Assembly (NCBI GenBank): GCA_016722515.1
Contig: JADKJE010000001.1
Span: 186,001-250,000, forward strand
DNA: 64,000 nucleotides
Reading direction: 5' to 3'
Source: Alphaproteobacteria bacterium
GTDB taxonomy: Bacteria; Pseudomonadota; Alphaproteobacteria; Rickettsiales; JADKJE01
Shown piece by piece: positions 17,875 through 26,198 of this stretch (position 1 is the first letter of the stretch; each line of letters starts with the position of its first letter). The notes below the pieces were generated by a model, which was not told the origin of the DNA, ran no database searches, and saw nothing but the letters and a program-made list of their open reading frames with translations. A program made the translations under genes and the position numbers.

Positions 17875-18000
17875 GTGAGGCGCAGAAAACCTAAGGTTTT
17901 TCTTAAGCGCAAAAACTGTCGGAAAATAATTTCCGAAAAAAGGCTGGCGGTGGGTGGTATTCAACACAACTGCCTCATTCTAACATTAACTTATATTTGA
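17875..18000 (+). CDS. Possible 41-residue basic small protein
   Basis: A GTG-initiated frame of 41 residues, preceded by AGGAGG with a 7-nt spacer, the clearest Shine-Dalgarno sequence in the island. The product starts MRRRKPKVFLKRKNC and is strongly basic at its N-terminus, with a more hydrophobic C-terminal third (CLILTLTYI). I do not recognise it. The good ribosome site is the only positive evidence; it could be chance. Confidence 0.3.
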   Translation: MRRRKPKVFLKRKNCRKIISEKRLAVGGIQHNCLILTLTYI

Positions 18001-18155
18001 GTGGCTAATTTTAATGACATATTGCAAACGAGTTTCGTTAGTATTATTCGTTGTCAGGAAAGGACTTTATTTCACATAAAATTATAATAATGCTCAATGG
18101 GATCTTGGATGTGTCTTTAGATATTGATAGATACTAGATATAATTAGGTTCAGGT

Positions 18156-18614
18156 CTAGGAAGATTTCTGTTCAGCTCGTCTATTTCTCAAACCTATAAA
18201 TTTGATAATATTCCATATGCCCGAGAATGATTTACCAGCTTCTAATTTTAGAATTGTTCTCTGACCATCTTTTGTTATAACCACTAATTCTGTATTATCG
18301 ACTAGCCTCACATTATCTTTCATGAGTTTGGGTAGATCGACTAAGGCATCAATTAGCTCTTCAAAATTAATACTTTTGATAACACCATGAGTGCCCCAGA
18401 TAATTTTCTTAGTTGTTATAAGTTGCCATTCGCTCGAATTAATAATTCCAGCAATTACGAGCTTCTCATCATCCGTTTCTTGAACTTGTTTTTGAAGAAG
18501 TTCTTTGGCTAATAAGTCTAACTCATCATAAATTTTCGTATAAATGCCATTGCCACCCTTTCTACGAAAAATACCACATAAAATAATTTTCTCATGATCA
18601 GCATTTGGGGTCAT
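18156..18614 (-). CDS. Possible immunity protein for the CdiA-like toxin end
   Basis: A 152-residue soluble protein with no family I recognise. Its ATG overlaps the TGA of the upstream haemagglutinin-like reading frame (ATGA, 18614-18611), so the two are translationally coupled. A small, unrelated gene coupled to the 3' end of a CdiA/filamentous-haemagglutinin gene is the classic position of an immunity gene; this is inference from position, not from sequence similarity. The C-terminus is basic (GLRNRRAEQKSS). The frame is intact, whereas its upstream partner is frameshifted. Confidence 0.6.
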   Translation of the reverse strand: MTPNADHEKIILCGIFRRKGGNGIYTKIYDELDLLAKELLQKQVQETDDEKLVIAGIINSSEWQLITTKKIIWGTHGVIKSINFEELIDALVDLPKLMKDNVRLVDNTELVVITKDGQRTILKLEAGKSFSGIWNIIKFIGLRNRRAEQKSS

Positions 18615-20468
18615 GGAAGGGCGCCTGTTAATATGATTGTTGTGGGATTAATATGCTCTATAGTTAAACCAAAACGTGCAGCAACTCCAGAACTAATATT
18701 AGCAATTTGTGAGTTAACAATTGATGAACCAGATATACTGATTTTGGTTGCTCCATTAGCTATAGCTTCTGCCTTATATGAATTTATAAGTGCGGCTAGT
18801 CCCTGACTTTCTTCAGTAGCGTATAATCCCCAAATGTTTACTGTATAAGTACTCCCCACCATTCCAGATGTTCCTCCTACCTCATAACCAGCAACCACTG
18901 AACTTGAGCCAAATTCAAAAGCTGCTTCTCCTATGGGCACAAGAGCGCCTCCAGCTTCAGAAGTGATCAATCCACCTGAGGCTATTCCAGCTTCTCCCAA
19001 TAGCCCAATTCCTGTCATAATAATAGGAATACCTAATGCCGTCGTCACAAGTGTTTTTATGCTTGCATCTATATTTACTTCTCTACAGATGGGATCAGCA
19101 TTGCAATCATTATCAAAATCGATATCTGATTCATTAACATATAAAGAACCAAGAGTTGGTGTTGAAAGAATTGTCTTGTAAAGCTTGTCACCAAATAAAG
19201 CGTTGTTCTTGTCTACATCAATTGCCCCATTCTTAAGTAAGATATGACACATACCGCCAGCATAAGCTTCTGAGATAAATAGATTTTTAAAATTGAAGCT
19301 TATCGCATCGCAATTATCGATTTGCTCTGATGTGATCTCTCCATTTTTTAAGGCTTCCATTACAGCTTTGACTTCATCTTTGCTTTCAGAATCGATGAAA
19401 TTCTGATCGGCGGCCTGTTCAACGGCTTGGTCAAATATCGTAGAAAGTTTGTCACTAAATGAAGCTGCCGCATCACCGATAAAGGTAACAGCGATTGATA
19501 GAGTTTTTCCATCAATCGGTATCTCAATGTCGAGGGAATTATGTTCATCTTTAACAATTTCCTGAACTTTATTTACATCACGATTTAAATCGTTAAGTTC
19601 ATCAGTGGTTGCTGGTTCGCCATTAATCGTAATGGTTCCTTCACCAACCGTGGCATGGGTTATACCAATTGTCTTATCATCATCAATACGTATAGAAGGG
19701 GTTAATGACGAAGGTAGGGACGTGTTGGTGCCCGCTACCGGTTTTGCCGCCAAAGCTCCAACCTGCAGCAAGGCCAGCACCACTATAATGCCATACATCC
19801 TCATCAACCAAATGGGCTACTTCAAGTGAGCCGGTGTTTAAGGTTAGGTTGCCGCCATCCTTATAACTCCCATCTTCCTGGGGTGTTGCCTGGGCTATCA
19901 TGGCACCATTGATCGTGGTTTTGCCTCCTACATCAATCGCAACGGAGTTGGTTCCAATGATGGATGTGACATCATCGGTCCAGTTCCGATGGCCTTTGCC
20001 ACTGCCACTATAGACGTTGGCACCAAATGTTGGTGTTACTTCTCCCATAATATTAATGCTGGCACCAATGCTCATTCCGCCGCTATGTTCACTTTTAGAT
20101 GTTTCTGACGTGTTCTGCACAGACGAAACAAGTAAATCACCACCAACATCCATATTCACATTCTGTGCCAAAATAGTAGCACCCTTAATAGTGGTATCAT
20201 TACCACTGCTGCTGATAAAATCATGCCCAGCCTGAATGGTTGACGGCATATGATTGGTGCCAGTCTGATCATATTTGGAAGAACTGCTTGATATTCCAAG
20301 GCTGATGGACAAGCTTGGCAATAAGCTGGAAGGATTATTGACAACGTTGCTTATGGCAATTCTTGAACCAATTTTTTCATAAACACCGAATGCAAGTGAA
20401 TGGCTATTTCCCACAGAGAGAAAATTGTATACTATGGTATAAAGTTGAAAACAAGGAATTATTTTCAA
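18611..20468 (-). pseudogene. Frameshifted 3' remnant of a filamentous-haemagglutinin/CdiA-type exoprotein
   Basis: Two overlapping frames together read as the C-terminal part of a large two-partner-secreted exoprotein. The first (20468-19683) carries haemagglutinin repeats such as GNDTTIKGATILAQNVNMD, GGDLLVSSVQNTSET and GGKTTINGAMIAQA. It runs out after GAGLAAGWSFGGKTGSG, and the family sequence resumes in another frame (SLTPSIRIDDDKTIGITHA, then LNRDVNKVQEIVKDEHN), open to 18611. The shift lies near 19720-19740. The downstream frame's ATG at 19807 is therefore internal. The last 75 residues (from VNIWGLYATEESQGL) form a separate C-terminal module, a candidate toxin domain of unknown activity. 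The N-terminal secretion domain and the TpsB partner are absent, so the gene is a fragment. Confidence 0.78.
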
Positions 20469-20815
20469 TTTGAAGTTAAATGGAGGATTGGCTCATTTTT
20501 GTATGTAAGTTAGCGAATACCTGTTTTTCTTTTTCATGAAAGGCTACCGCTCTTGTTCTTCTTGGATCGTATGTACTCAAAGGAACATACCAAATCTCAG
20601 CGGGACACCAAAATCAACATTTCTTAATCAATAACATATTGATTTATAATGATCTGTAATTTTAAATATCAGTAGCCGATGAAAACAAGAAAAATCTTTT
20701 TTATGAGTGGGAAAAGAAATAAACTTATAAATAAGAATGCCTATGCTAGTGGGTCTATCGATCATAGTTCCCCCCCCCTCGTGCCAAGCAACGCATTTTT
20801 ATTTTTATCTTTGTC
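20469..20815. other. Right end of the accessory island
   Basis: 347 bp with no gene. It contains the right 49-bp direct repeat at 20690-20738, and ends just before the bufB stop codon. No structure resembling a terminator for bufB was found. Confidence 0.5.
20690..20738 (+). repeat. 49-bp direct repeat, right copy
   Basis: Perfect match to 16014-16062 in the same orientation. It lies only 77 bp past the 3' end of the MNIO gene, so the island boundary sits where the next gene of a bufferin operon would be expected. Confidence 0.9.
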
Positions 20816-21655
20816 TTAGAGATTTTCCAAAATCATCTGCGCCTTTGCTGCCTCGTCCATCAACACACTTAGCGATGGAATCTCGCTATCCCACTCTATT
20901 AACGTTGGCTTAGGCCCAGTATGTTTAAGCGTTTGCGCATAAAGTTCCCAAACATCATTGCATACATGCGTGCTATGCGTATCAATATGTAACGGATAGC
21001 CCTCTACTAACTCCACATGATGGCCTGCCAAATGAATTTCATGAATCATAGCCGGATTTAAATAGTGGATATAAGTCAAAGCGTCAAACCCATGATTTTG
21101 ACTGCTAACATAGATATTATTGACATCAAGCAAAATGCCGCAACCTGTTTTTTGTGAAACCTCGGCCATAAATTCCCACTCTAAAAGAGTAGAATGGTTA
21201 TAGGCAATATAGCTGGAAGGGTTTTCAACTAATAGAGTGCGTCGTAAACAATCCTGAACCTGGTTAACATGATCACAAACAATAGCGAGCGACTCCTCCG
21301 TATAGGGAATAGGCAGCAAATCATTCATGACTGTCTCACCCACGCGGCTCCATGAAATATGTTCAGAAACAAGCGCTGGAGAAAAATGGCATACCAATTT
21401 TTTTAATGTTGCTAAATGATTGAGATCAAGACCAGACGCACTTCCCAGTGATAATCCTACCCCGTGAAAGCTCAACGGATAATGCTGCGCTATAGCCTCC
21501 AGATTGGCAAGTAGCGGCCCTCCCTCTATAAAAAAATTCTCGCTGTGGACTTCAAGCCAAGGTATGTTGGGCCTTGATTGCAGCACTTCAGATACATGAA
21601 TCCCCCGTAAACCAATACCTGATGAAACAGGTAAAGGCTTAACAGGGGATTGCAT
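20816..21655 (-). CDS. bufB: MNIO-family (DUF692) RiPP-modifying iron enzyme, BufB-like
   Basis: About 279 residues, a TIM-barrel multinuclear non-haem iron oxygenase (DUF692). Conserved blocks are GIGLRGIH, WLEVHSENFF, SFHGVGLSLGS, ALVSEHISW, LVENPSSY, LLDVNNIYVSSQNHGF, EIHLAGH, DTHS and LIEWDSEIP; together they supply the His/Asp/Glu metal ligands. Known members install thiooxazole or oxazolone-thioamide groups on cysteines of precursor peptides. The adjacent DUF2282 precursor makes this a bufferin-type pair. I chose the ATG at 21655 (MQSPVKPLPVSSGIGLRG), which matches the family start. An ATG at 21730 is open but lies inside the precursor's repeat tail. In known bufferin operons a DUF2063 protein (BufC) follows; here the island begins instead. 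Confidence 0.9.
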   Translation of the reverse strand: MQSPVKPLPVSSGIGLRGIHVSEVLQSRPNIPWLEVHSENFFIEGGPLLANLEAIAQHYPLSFHGVGLSLGSASGLDLNHLATLKKLVCHFSPALVSEHISWSRVGETVMNDLLPIPYTEESLAIVCDHVNQVQDCLRRTLLVENPSSYIAYNHSTLLEWEFMAEVSQKTGCGILLDVNNIYVSSQNHGFDALTYIHYLNPAMIHEIHLAGHHVELVEGYPLHIDTHSTHVCNDVWELYAQTLKHTGPKPTLIEWDSEIPSLSVLMDEAAKAQMILENL

Positions 21656-21698
21656 CGAATAACCGAATAAGAGGTTATGTTCAGCGGTACCAACCACC

Positions 21699-22193
21699 TT
21701 ACTTTTTCTCTTCAGCTTTTTTCTCTTCAACTTTCTTTTCTTCAGCTTTCTTCTCTTCAGCTTTTTTCTCTTCAGCAGCTTTTTTCTCTTCAGCAGCTTT
21801 TTTCTCTTCTGCTTTCTTTTCTTCTGCTACTTTTTTCTCTTCAGCTTTTTTATCGCTAGAAGCTTTTTTCTCTTCTACTTTTTTCTCTTCAACAGCTTTT
21901 TTCTCTTCTGCTTTTGCAGCAACAGGAGTCAAAGAACCATTAGCGATTTTTTCGCACAAGCCTTTTGGAACAAACAACCAATCAGCTCCACTACCATTTT
22001 CAGTACCTTGACCAGCGCAAGAATGTTTACCTTGAACGCCGCAATCATTTTTGCCTGCTTTAGCAATACCATAGCATTTTTCTTTGCCTGCGTTATCTGC
22101 TTTAGCATTATTCTCAGCTGCAGTAGCCTGTGTTCCCATAGAAGCAGCAAATAAACCAGCTGCAACGAGTGATGTAAATTTAAGTGAGCTCAT
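21699..22193 (-). CDS. bufA: Bufferin-like precursor (DUF2282) with Lys/Glu-rich tail
   Basis: A 164-residue exported protein. The signal peptide (MSSLKFTSLVAAGLFAASMG, cleavage after ATA near residue 26) is followed by the DUF2282 core with four cysteines: EKCYGIAKAGKNDC, KHSCAGQG and PKGLCEKI. DUF2282 proteins modified by MNIO enzymes are bufferins, periplasmic copper-sequestering RiPPs. Ordinary members end soon after the last cysteine. This one continues with about 70 residues of KAEEKK/KVEEKK units, highly charged and probably helical or disordered. The ATG is preceded by TAAGGA, 8 nt upstream. It is first in a two-gene operon with bufB, whose start is 43 bp past its stop. Copper binding is knowledge of the family, not seen here. 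Confidence 0.88.
   Translation of the reverse strand: MSSLKFTSLVAAGLFAASMGTQATAAENNAKADNAGKEKCYGIAKAGKNDCGVQGKHSCAGQGTENGSGADWLFVPKGLCEKIANGSLTPVAAKAEEKKAVEEKKVEEKKASSDKKAEEKKVAEEKKAEEKKAAEEKKAAEEKKAEEKKAEEKKVEEKKAEEKK
21702..21905 (-). repeat. Tandem low-complexity coding repeat in bufA tail
   Basis: Tandem near-repeats of 15 and 21 bases (TTTTTTCTCTTCAGC-type on the plus strand) encoding EEKKA units. The tract is prone to length change by slippage. Confidence 0.85.
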
Positions 22194-22315
22194 AACAGTT
22201 TCCTTAAAAACTAATGTTTAACAAATTCAGGGTAGAAAAACCACGCCCGACAACGTATCATAATCTGATAGGTCTATTTTGTATAGTTCTTTTTTAATTT
22301 CCAGGAGCCCCTATT

Positions 22316-23206
22316 ATGCCCCTCACCTTGATGTCTTTACGCCAGTCATTTTCTGCGTATATACGCCTGATGCGCCTTGATAAACCTACCGGCATACTGC
22401 TCGTTTTATTTCCCTGCTGGTGGGGATTATTGATTGCACAGAAACATGGCATTCATTGGAAATTGATGCTGGTGTTTGCAGTGGGTACTTTACTAACGAG
22501 AACGGCTGGCTGCATCATCAATGATTTGTTTGACCAGGAATTTGATAAACAAGTTGCCCGCACAAAAAATCGTCCATTGGCAAGTGGTGAATTATCAAAT
22601 AAGCAAGCGATCATTGTATTGGGTATTGTCTTTGCGCTGGCAGCGCCGCTACTTTTTTTTCTGCCTGTTGGTGCCATTTATATAGCGCTGGCAAGCCTTG
22701 TTCTAATGATCATCTACCCCAATATGAAACGTATTACGTTTTTACCTCAAGTCTTTTTGGCCTTCACCATTAACTGGGGTGCCCTCGTTGCATGGGCTGC
22801 CGTAGGACGGGGAATTGGTTTCCCACATGTACTCAGCCTCGGTATCCTTTATTTCGGCCTTATTTTCTGGACACTGGCTTATGATACCGTCTATGCCCAT
22901 CAAGACCGTGAAGACGATGAAGACGCCGGTGTTAAATCAACAGCCCTTTTGCTGGGAGATGCCACCAAAGAGTATGTCCAATGGTTTTATAAAGGAGCGT
23001 TTACATCGATTGCGATTGCCGGGCTTGGTTCTTCCATTCATATTCTCTTTTTCTTTTTCTTAGGCATCGCCGCCTTCATGGTATTTAGAAATGTTGAAGA
23101 CCTGGATTTCGACAATAGCGAATCATGCGCCAAACATTTTAAAATGCAAATGACGATTGGCGCTTTGATTACAGCAGGCTTTATCGTCGGCAGATTGCTC
23201 TACTAA
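22316..23206 (+). CDS. ubiA: 4-hydroxybenzoate polyprenyltransferase
   Basis: Integral membrane prenyltransferase that attaches the polyprenyl tail to 4-hydroxybenzoate in ubiquinone synthesis. There are 296 residues with about eight hydrophobic helices. The first aspartate motif NDLFDQEFDKQVARTKNRPL and the second YAHQDREDDEDAGVKST bind the Mg-diphosphate. CCAGGAG lies 9 nt before the ATG. It is divergent from bufA, with 122 bp between. Its 3' end faces lysK, with a 7-bp inverted repeat (23215-23221 with 23235-23241) at the junction. Confidence 0.95.
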   Translation: MPLTLMSLRQSFSAYIRLMRLDKPTGILLVLFPCWWGLLIAQKHGIHWKLMLVFAVGTLLTRTAGCIINDLFDQEFDKQVARTKNRPLASGELSNKQAIIVLGIVFALAAPLLFFLPVGAIYIALASLVLMIIYPNMKRITFLPQVFLAFTINWGALVAWAAVGRGIGFPHVLSLGILYFGLIFWTLAYDTVYAHQDREDDEDAGVKSTALLLGDATKEYVQWFYKGAFTSIAIAGLGSSIHILFFFFLGIAAFMVFRNVEDLDFDNSESCAKHFKMQMTIGALITAGFIVGRLLY

Positions 23207-23233
23207 CGCTAGACTAGGCTAAGATTGAATATA

Positions 23234-24820
23234 CTAGCCTATCAACTCCCCCGCCAAGGCACGTTCAATCAGTGCCTTTGTTTCTGCTACACCATATAAT
23301 GCAATAAACGACCCCATGCGTGGTCCCTGACTCTGGCCAAGCAGCACTTCGTACATTGCCTTAAACCAGTCACGCATATTCTCAAACCCATGCTCACGAC
23401 CAATACGGAAGACTTCATTCTGAATATCTTCCGAAGAGGTTTCCTGAGGTAAAACTGCTAACGCCCTGGTAAGGTCTTCCAGAGCCGTACGCTCTTGTTC
23501 GCTTGGCGCTCTGAACTGTTTATGTGGTTTAACAAAATCATGGTAATACACCACCGCATAGCTCACCATTTTATTGAGCAATGGGCAGGTGCTCGGGTGC
23601 GCATCGGGTGCATAACGGGTAATAAATCCCCATAACACGCCAGCATCAGCCGAATTAGAAGCGGCCGCCAAATTGAGCAACAGACTGAAATTAAGTGATG
23701 ATACTTCTGTGTGGGGAACCTTGCCACCATGTACATGCCACAGCGGGTTTTCTAATTGTGCCTGAGGATCTTGCTCAAAAAAACCTTTTTGATGTTGCAG
23801 ATATTCATCCATTTGTTTAGGAATGATATCAAAAAACAACCGTTTGGCTTTTTGTGGTGATTGATAAAGATACAGCTCCAAGCTTTCAGGCGGTGCATAA
23901 CGCAGCCATTCTTCCATGCTTAAACCATTGCCTTTGGATTTAGAAATTTTCTGTCCCTGTTCATCCAAAAATAATTCATACATCAATTGGATTGGCGCCT
24001 GATAACCAATGATTTTACAGATCTGGCTGGCCAATTGCGCTGACGGTAAAATATCCTTTCCATACATTTCGTAGTCAACACCCAGGGCTGCCCAGCGCAT
24101 ACCAAAATCAGCTTTCCATTGCAGCTTGCAGTGCCCATCGGTTACCGGCACGGTTACTTCTTCGCCGTCATTATCTTTATAAGTGATTGTACCTGCAGCC
24201 ACATCGCGGGCAATCACTGGAACCTGTAACACTACACCGGTTTTTTTGCATACTGGTAAGAACGGACTATACGTCGCCTGACGCTCATCGCCCAGTGTTG
24301 GCAATACCACATTAATCACCTTATCATACTGTTTAAGTATATCCAATAATGCATTGTTATATAATCCAGATTTATAACATTGCGTAGCGCTTTTAAAATC
24401 ATAGTCAAAACCAAATTGATCCAAAAAGGCGCACAACCTGGCATTCATATGCTCACCATAGCTTGGGTGCGTTCCATACGGATCAGGAATCGACGTAAGT
24501 GGTTTTCCCACATGCTGGATCACCATTTCCTTATTGGGAATATTTTCCGGCACTTTGCGTAAACCATCCATATCATCCGAAATAGCAAATAGTTTGGTTG
24601 GAATTTCCGGCGCAATCGCATTGAGCGCTCGGCGCACCATCGTCGTTCGCGCCACTTCACCAAAAGTTCCTAAATGCGGCAGACCAGAAGGACCATAGCC
24701 CGTTTCAAATAACACATATCCCTTAGCAGGAACCTGATGGTTAATGCGTTCTAAAATTTTAAACGCCTCGACAAAGGGCCATGCTCTGCTGTTAGATGCC
24801 AGGGATTTTATATCGTGCAT
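23234..24820 (-). CDS. lysK: Class I lysyl-tRNA synthetase
   Basis: Charges tRNA-Lys, 528 residues. This is the archaeal-type class I enzyme that replaces class II LysRS in alphaproteobacteria and spirochaetes. HIGH-like motif GPSGLPHLGTFGE (about residue 44) and KMSKS-like motif KISKSKGNG (about 290). The long C-terminal helical domain reads through to RALAGELIG. TAAGG precedes the ATG by 11 nt. It stands alone between ubiA and the pilus chaperone. Confidence 0.96.
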   Translation of the reverse strand: MHDIKSLASNSRAWPFVEAFKILERINHQVPAKGYVLFETGYGPSGLPHLGTFGEVARTTMVRRALNAIAPEIPTKLFAISDDMDGLRKVPENIPNKEMVIQHVGKPLTSIPDPYGTHPSYGEHMNARLCAFLDQFGFDYDFKSATQCYKSGLYNNALLDILKQYDKVINVVLPTLGDERQATYSPFLPVCKKTGVVLQVPVIARDVAAGTITYKDNDGEEVTVPVTDGHCKLQWKADFGMRWAALGVDYEMYGKDILPSAQLASQICKIIGYQAPIQLMYELFLDEQGQKISKSKGNGLSMEEWLRYAPPESLELYLYQSPQKAKRLFFDIIPKQMDEYLQHQKGFFEQDPQAQLENPLWHVHGGKVPHTEVSSLNFSLLLNLAAASNSADAGVLWGFITRYAPDAHPSTCPLLNKMVSYAVVYYHDFVKPHKQFRAPSEQERTALEDLTRALAVLPQETSSEDIQNEVFRIGREHGFENMRDWFKAMYEVLLGQSQGPRMGSFIALYGVAETKALIERALAGELIG

Positions 24821-24977
24821 AATCTTATTACCTTATGTTTTAGAATGTTTATTATAGGGAGGCTAGCGATTTTGGCAAGCCAGAAAGCCTTACGCTTTTT
24901 GAAGATGGTTCATACGCCATTTATCCCTTGCACCTCATGGTGTAAATCATTTATCCTGATAAGGATGGGTATTATCA

Positions 24978-25712
24978 ATGTTTGCGTTGAATGGGGAAGA
25001 GATGAGACATCATTTAAATAATGCTGTTAAACTGCTATTACTGGCTTGTGTAGCGTTGTTTGCCCTACCCACACCTGTACGTGCTGAATTTGCTTTAAGC
25101 AACATGATTCTGGATTTTCCTGCCAAGGGCCCAAGGCAGCAAGATGTTCAGGTTATCAGCAAGGATGAAGAAACACAGTATCTGCAAATGAGCATCAGCG
25201 AAATCGAAAATCCAGGCACCCCCCAAGAACAGAGAATTCCGGTAACCACCCCTGAAAATGCCGGCATTATTGTGTCACCCATGATGATGGTTCTTCCCGC
25301 AGGCGTCACCAAAACATTGCGTTTTATTCTGATGAATGAAGCCAGTGATAAAGAAAAAATCTACCGTGTATCCGTCAAACCAGTCGTCAATGGTGTAGAA
25401 CCGCCTAAGGACAAACAAATCGGCGTTAAAATTCTTGTTGGATATGAGGTCCTGGTCCTGGTTCGCCCACTTAACGCCAAAGCAGATATTGTTGGGCACA
25501 GGAATGGATCCCAATTAACCTTGACCAACCATGGGAATACGAATGTTATTTTCCAAAGTGGCAAGCAATGCCAGGCATCGGGCGACTGCAAAGAAGTCAA
25601 AGTACGACGTATTTATCCCACAGGCTCACAAGTGGTTGACTTGCCATTTGCCGACCAACCCGTGACCTTGCAGGTGTTTGATGGCGTCACACCGCAGAAG
25701 CTAACTTTCTAG
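24978..25712 (+). CDS. Periplasmic pilus chaperone (PapD-like)
   Basis: A 244-residue secreted protein with a signal peptide (hydrophobic LLLLACVALFALPTPVRA). Two immunoglobulin-like domains follow, with hallmarks of fimbrial chaperones: FALSNMILDFPA at the mature N-terminus, VLPAGVTKTLRFILMN and IYRVSVKPV in domain 1, and LTLTNHGNTNVIF in domain 2. Such chaperones donate a strand to pilin subunits and deliver them to the usher. Two starts are possible: 24978 (AAGGATGG 9 nt upstream) and 25002 (MRHHLNN, a more typical signal-peptide start). It is convergent with the usher gene, although chaperone and usher are usually in one operon. Confidence 0.82.
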   Translation: MFALNGEEMRHHLNNAVKLLLLACVALFALPTPVRAEFALSNMILDFPAKGPRQQDVQVISKDEETQYLQMSISEIENPGTPQEQRIPVTTPENAGIIVSPMMMVLPAGVTKTLRFILMNEASDKEKIYRVSVKPVVNGVEPPKDKQIGVKILVGYEVLVLVRPLNAKADIVGHRNGSQLTLTNHGNTNVIFQSGKQCQASGDCKEVKVRRIYPTGSQVVDLPFADQPVTLQVFDGVTPQKLTF

Positions 25713-25731
25713 CCCCCTGTCTCCCCTCCTC

Positions 25732-26085
25732 TCACTTCCAACCGAATGATTGTCTAATTTCATCTAATACCCCATCTATATTGCTAAATATAATTTTATT
25801 GTTAAATCGCAACACCTTAATGCCACATGATTCGATGTATTGATCACGTTTACCATCATGTATCAATGCAATAAGTTGATTATGAACACCTCCATCAAGT
25901 TCAACCGCAAGGCTTTCACCAGGACGATAAAAATCTACGATATACGGCCCAACACTTTGCTGACGACGAAATTTTCTGCCATCAAGTTGTGAGTTTTTAA
26001 CCTGATTCCAAAAGAGCGCTTCTGCAGGAGTAAGCTTCTGCCTTAGGTCTCTCCGTTTCTCGATTGTATTCGAACGATTAATAAT
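25732..26085 (-). pseudogene. DUF559 endonuclease-like gene without a standard start codon
   Basis: The minus strand encodes about 118 residues of a DUF559 (Vsr-like PD-(D/E)XK) protein: KRRDLRQKLTPAEALFWNQV, then GRKFRRQQSVGPYIVDFYRP, then LAVELDGGVHN, DQYIESCGIKVLRF and a C-terminal helix ending FGWK. The probable catalytic residues are the Asp of IVDFY and the Glu of VELDG. In frame, the nearest upstream ATG (26101-26103) is followed two codons later by TGA (26097-26095), and no ATG, GTG or TTG lies between that stop and the domain. Either a rare ATT start (about 26085) is used, or the start was lost by mutation. The domain itself is intact and full length for this family. Confidence 0.7.
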
Positions 26086-26198
26086 TCTTTTGACTCATTG
26101 CATTTTAACATACAATTGCATTTTGCGTGTCAAGGGTAAATAATAAATCGCAGCACATCCCCCCCCTCCCAGATTTATGCTAAAGAGAAGAACCTGTA

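Larger units (their letters stand above)
17670..18155. other. AT-rich gap between the SIR2-like and immunity-like genes
   Basis: A 486-bp interval. It contains a rho-independent-type terminator on the minus strand (17757-17789) and one small plus-strand frame with an excellent ribosome site (17875-18000). The rest shows no coding signal. Confidence 0.6.

Noticed and set aside
17715..17912. 65-codon minus-strand frame near the terminator
   Set aside because: It overlaps a hairpin terminator and opposes the small GTG frame with the good ribosome site; composition looks non-coding.
19683..19807. ATG at 19807 as start of a separate exported protein with a hydrophobic N-terminus
   Set aside because: The apparent signal peptide is read from the same DNA that encodes haemagglutinin sequence in the other frame; a frameshift explains it better.
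21677..21859. Plus-strand Leu/Phe/Ser-rich frame opposite bufA
   Set aside because: It is the reverse of the KAEEKK repeat and has no independent support.
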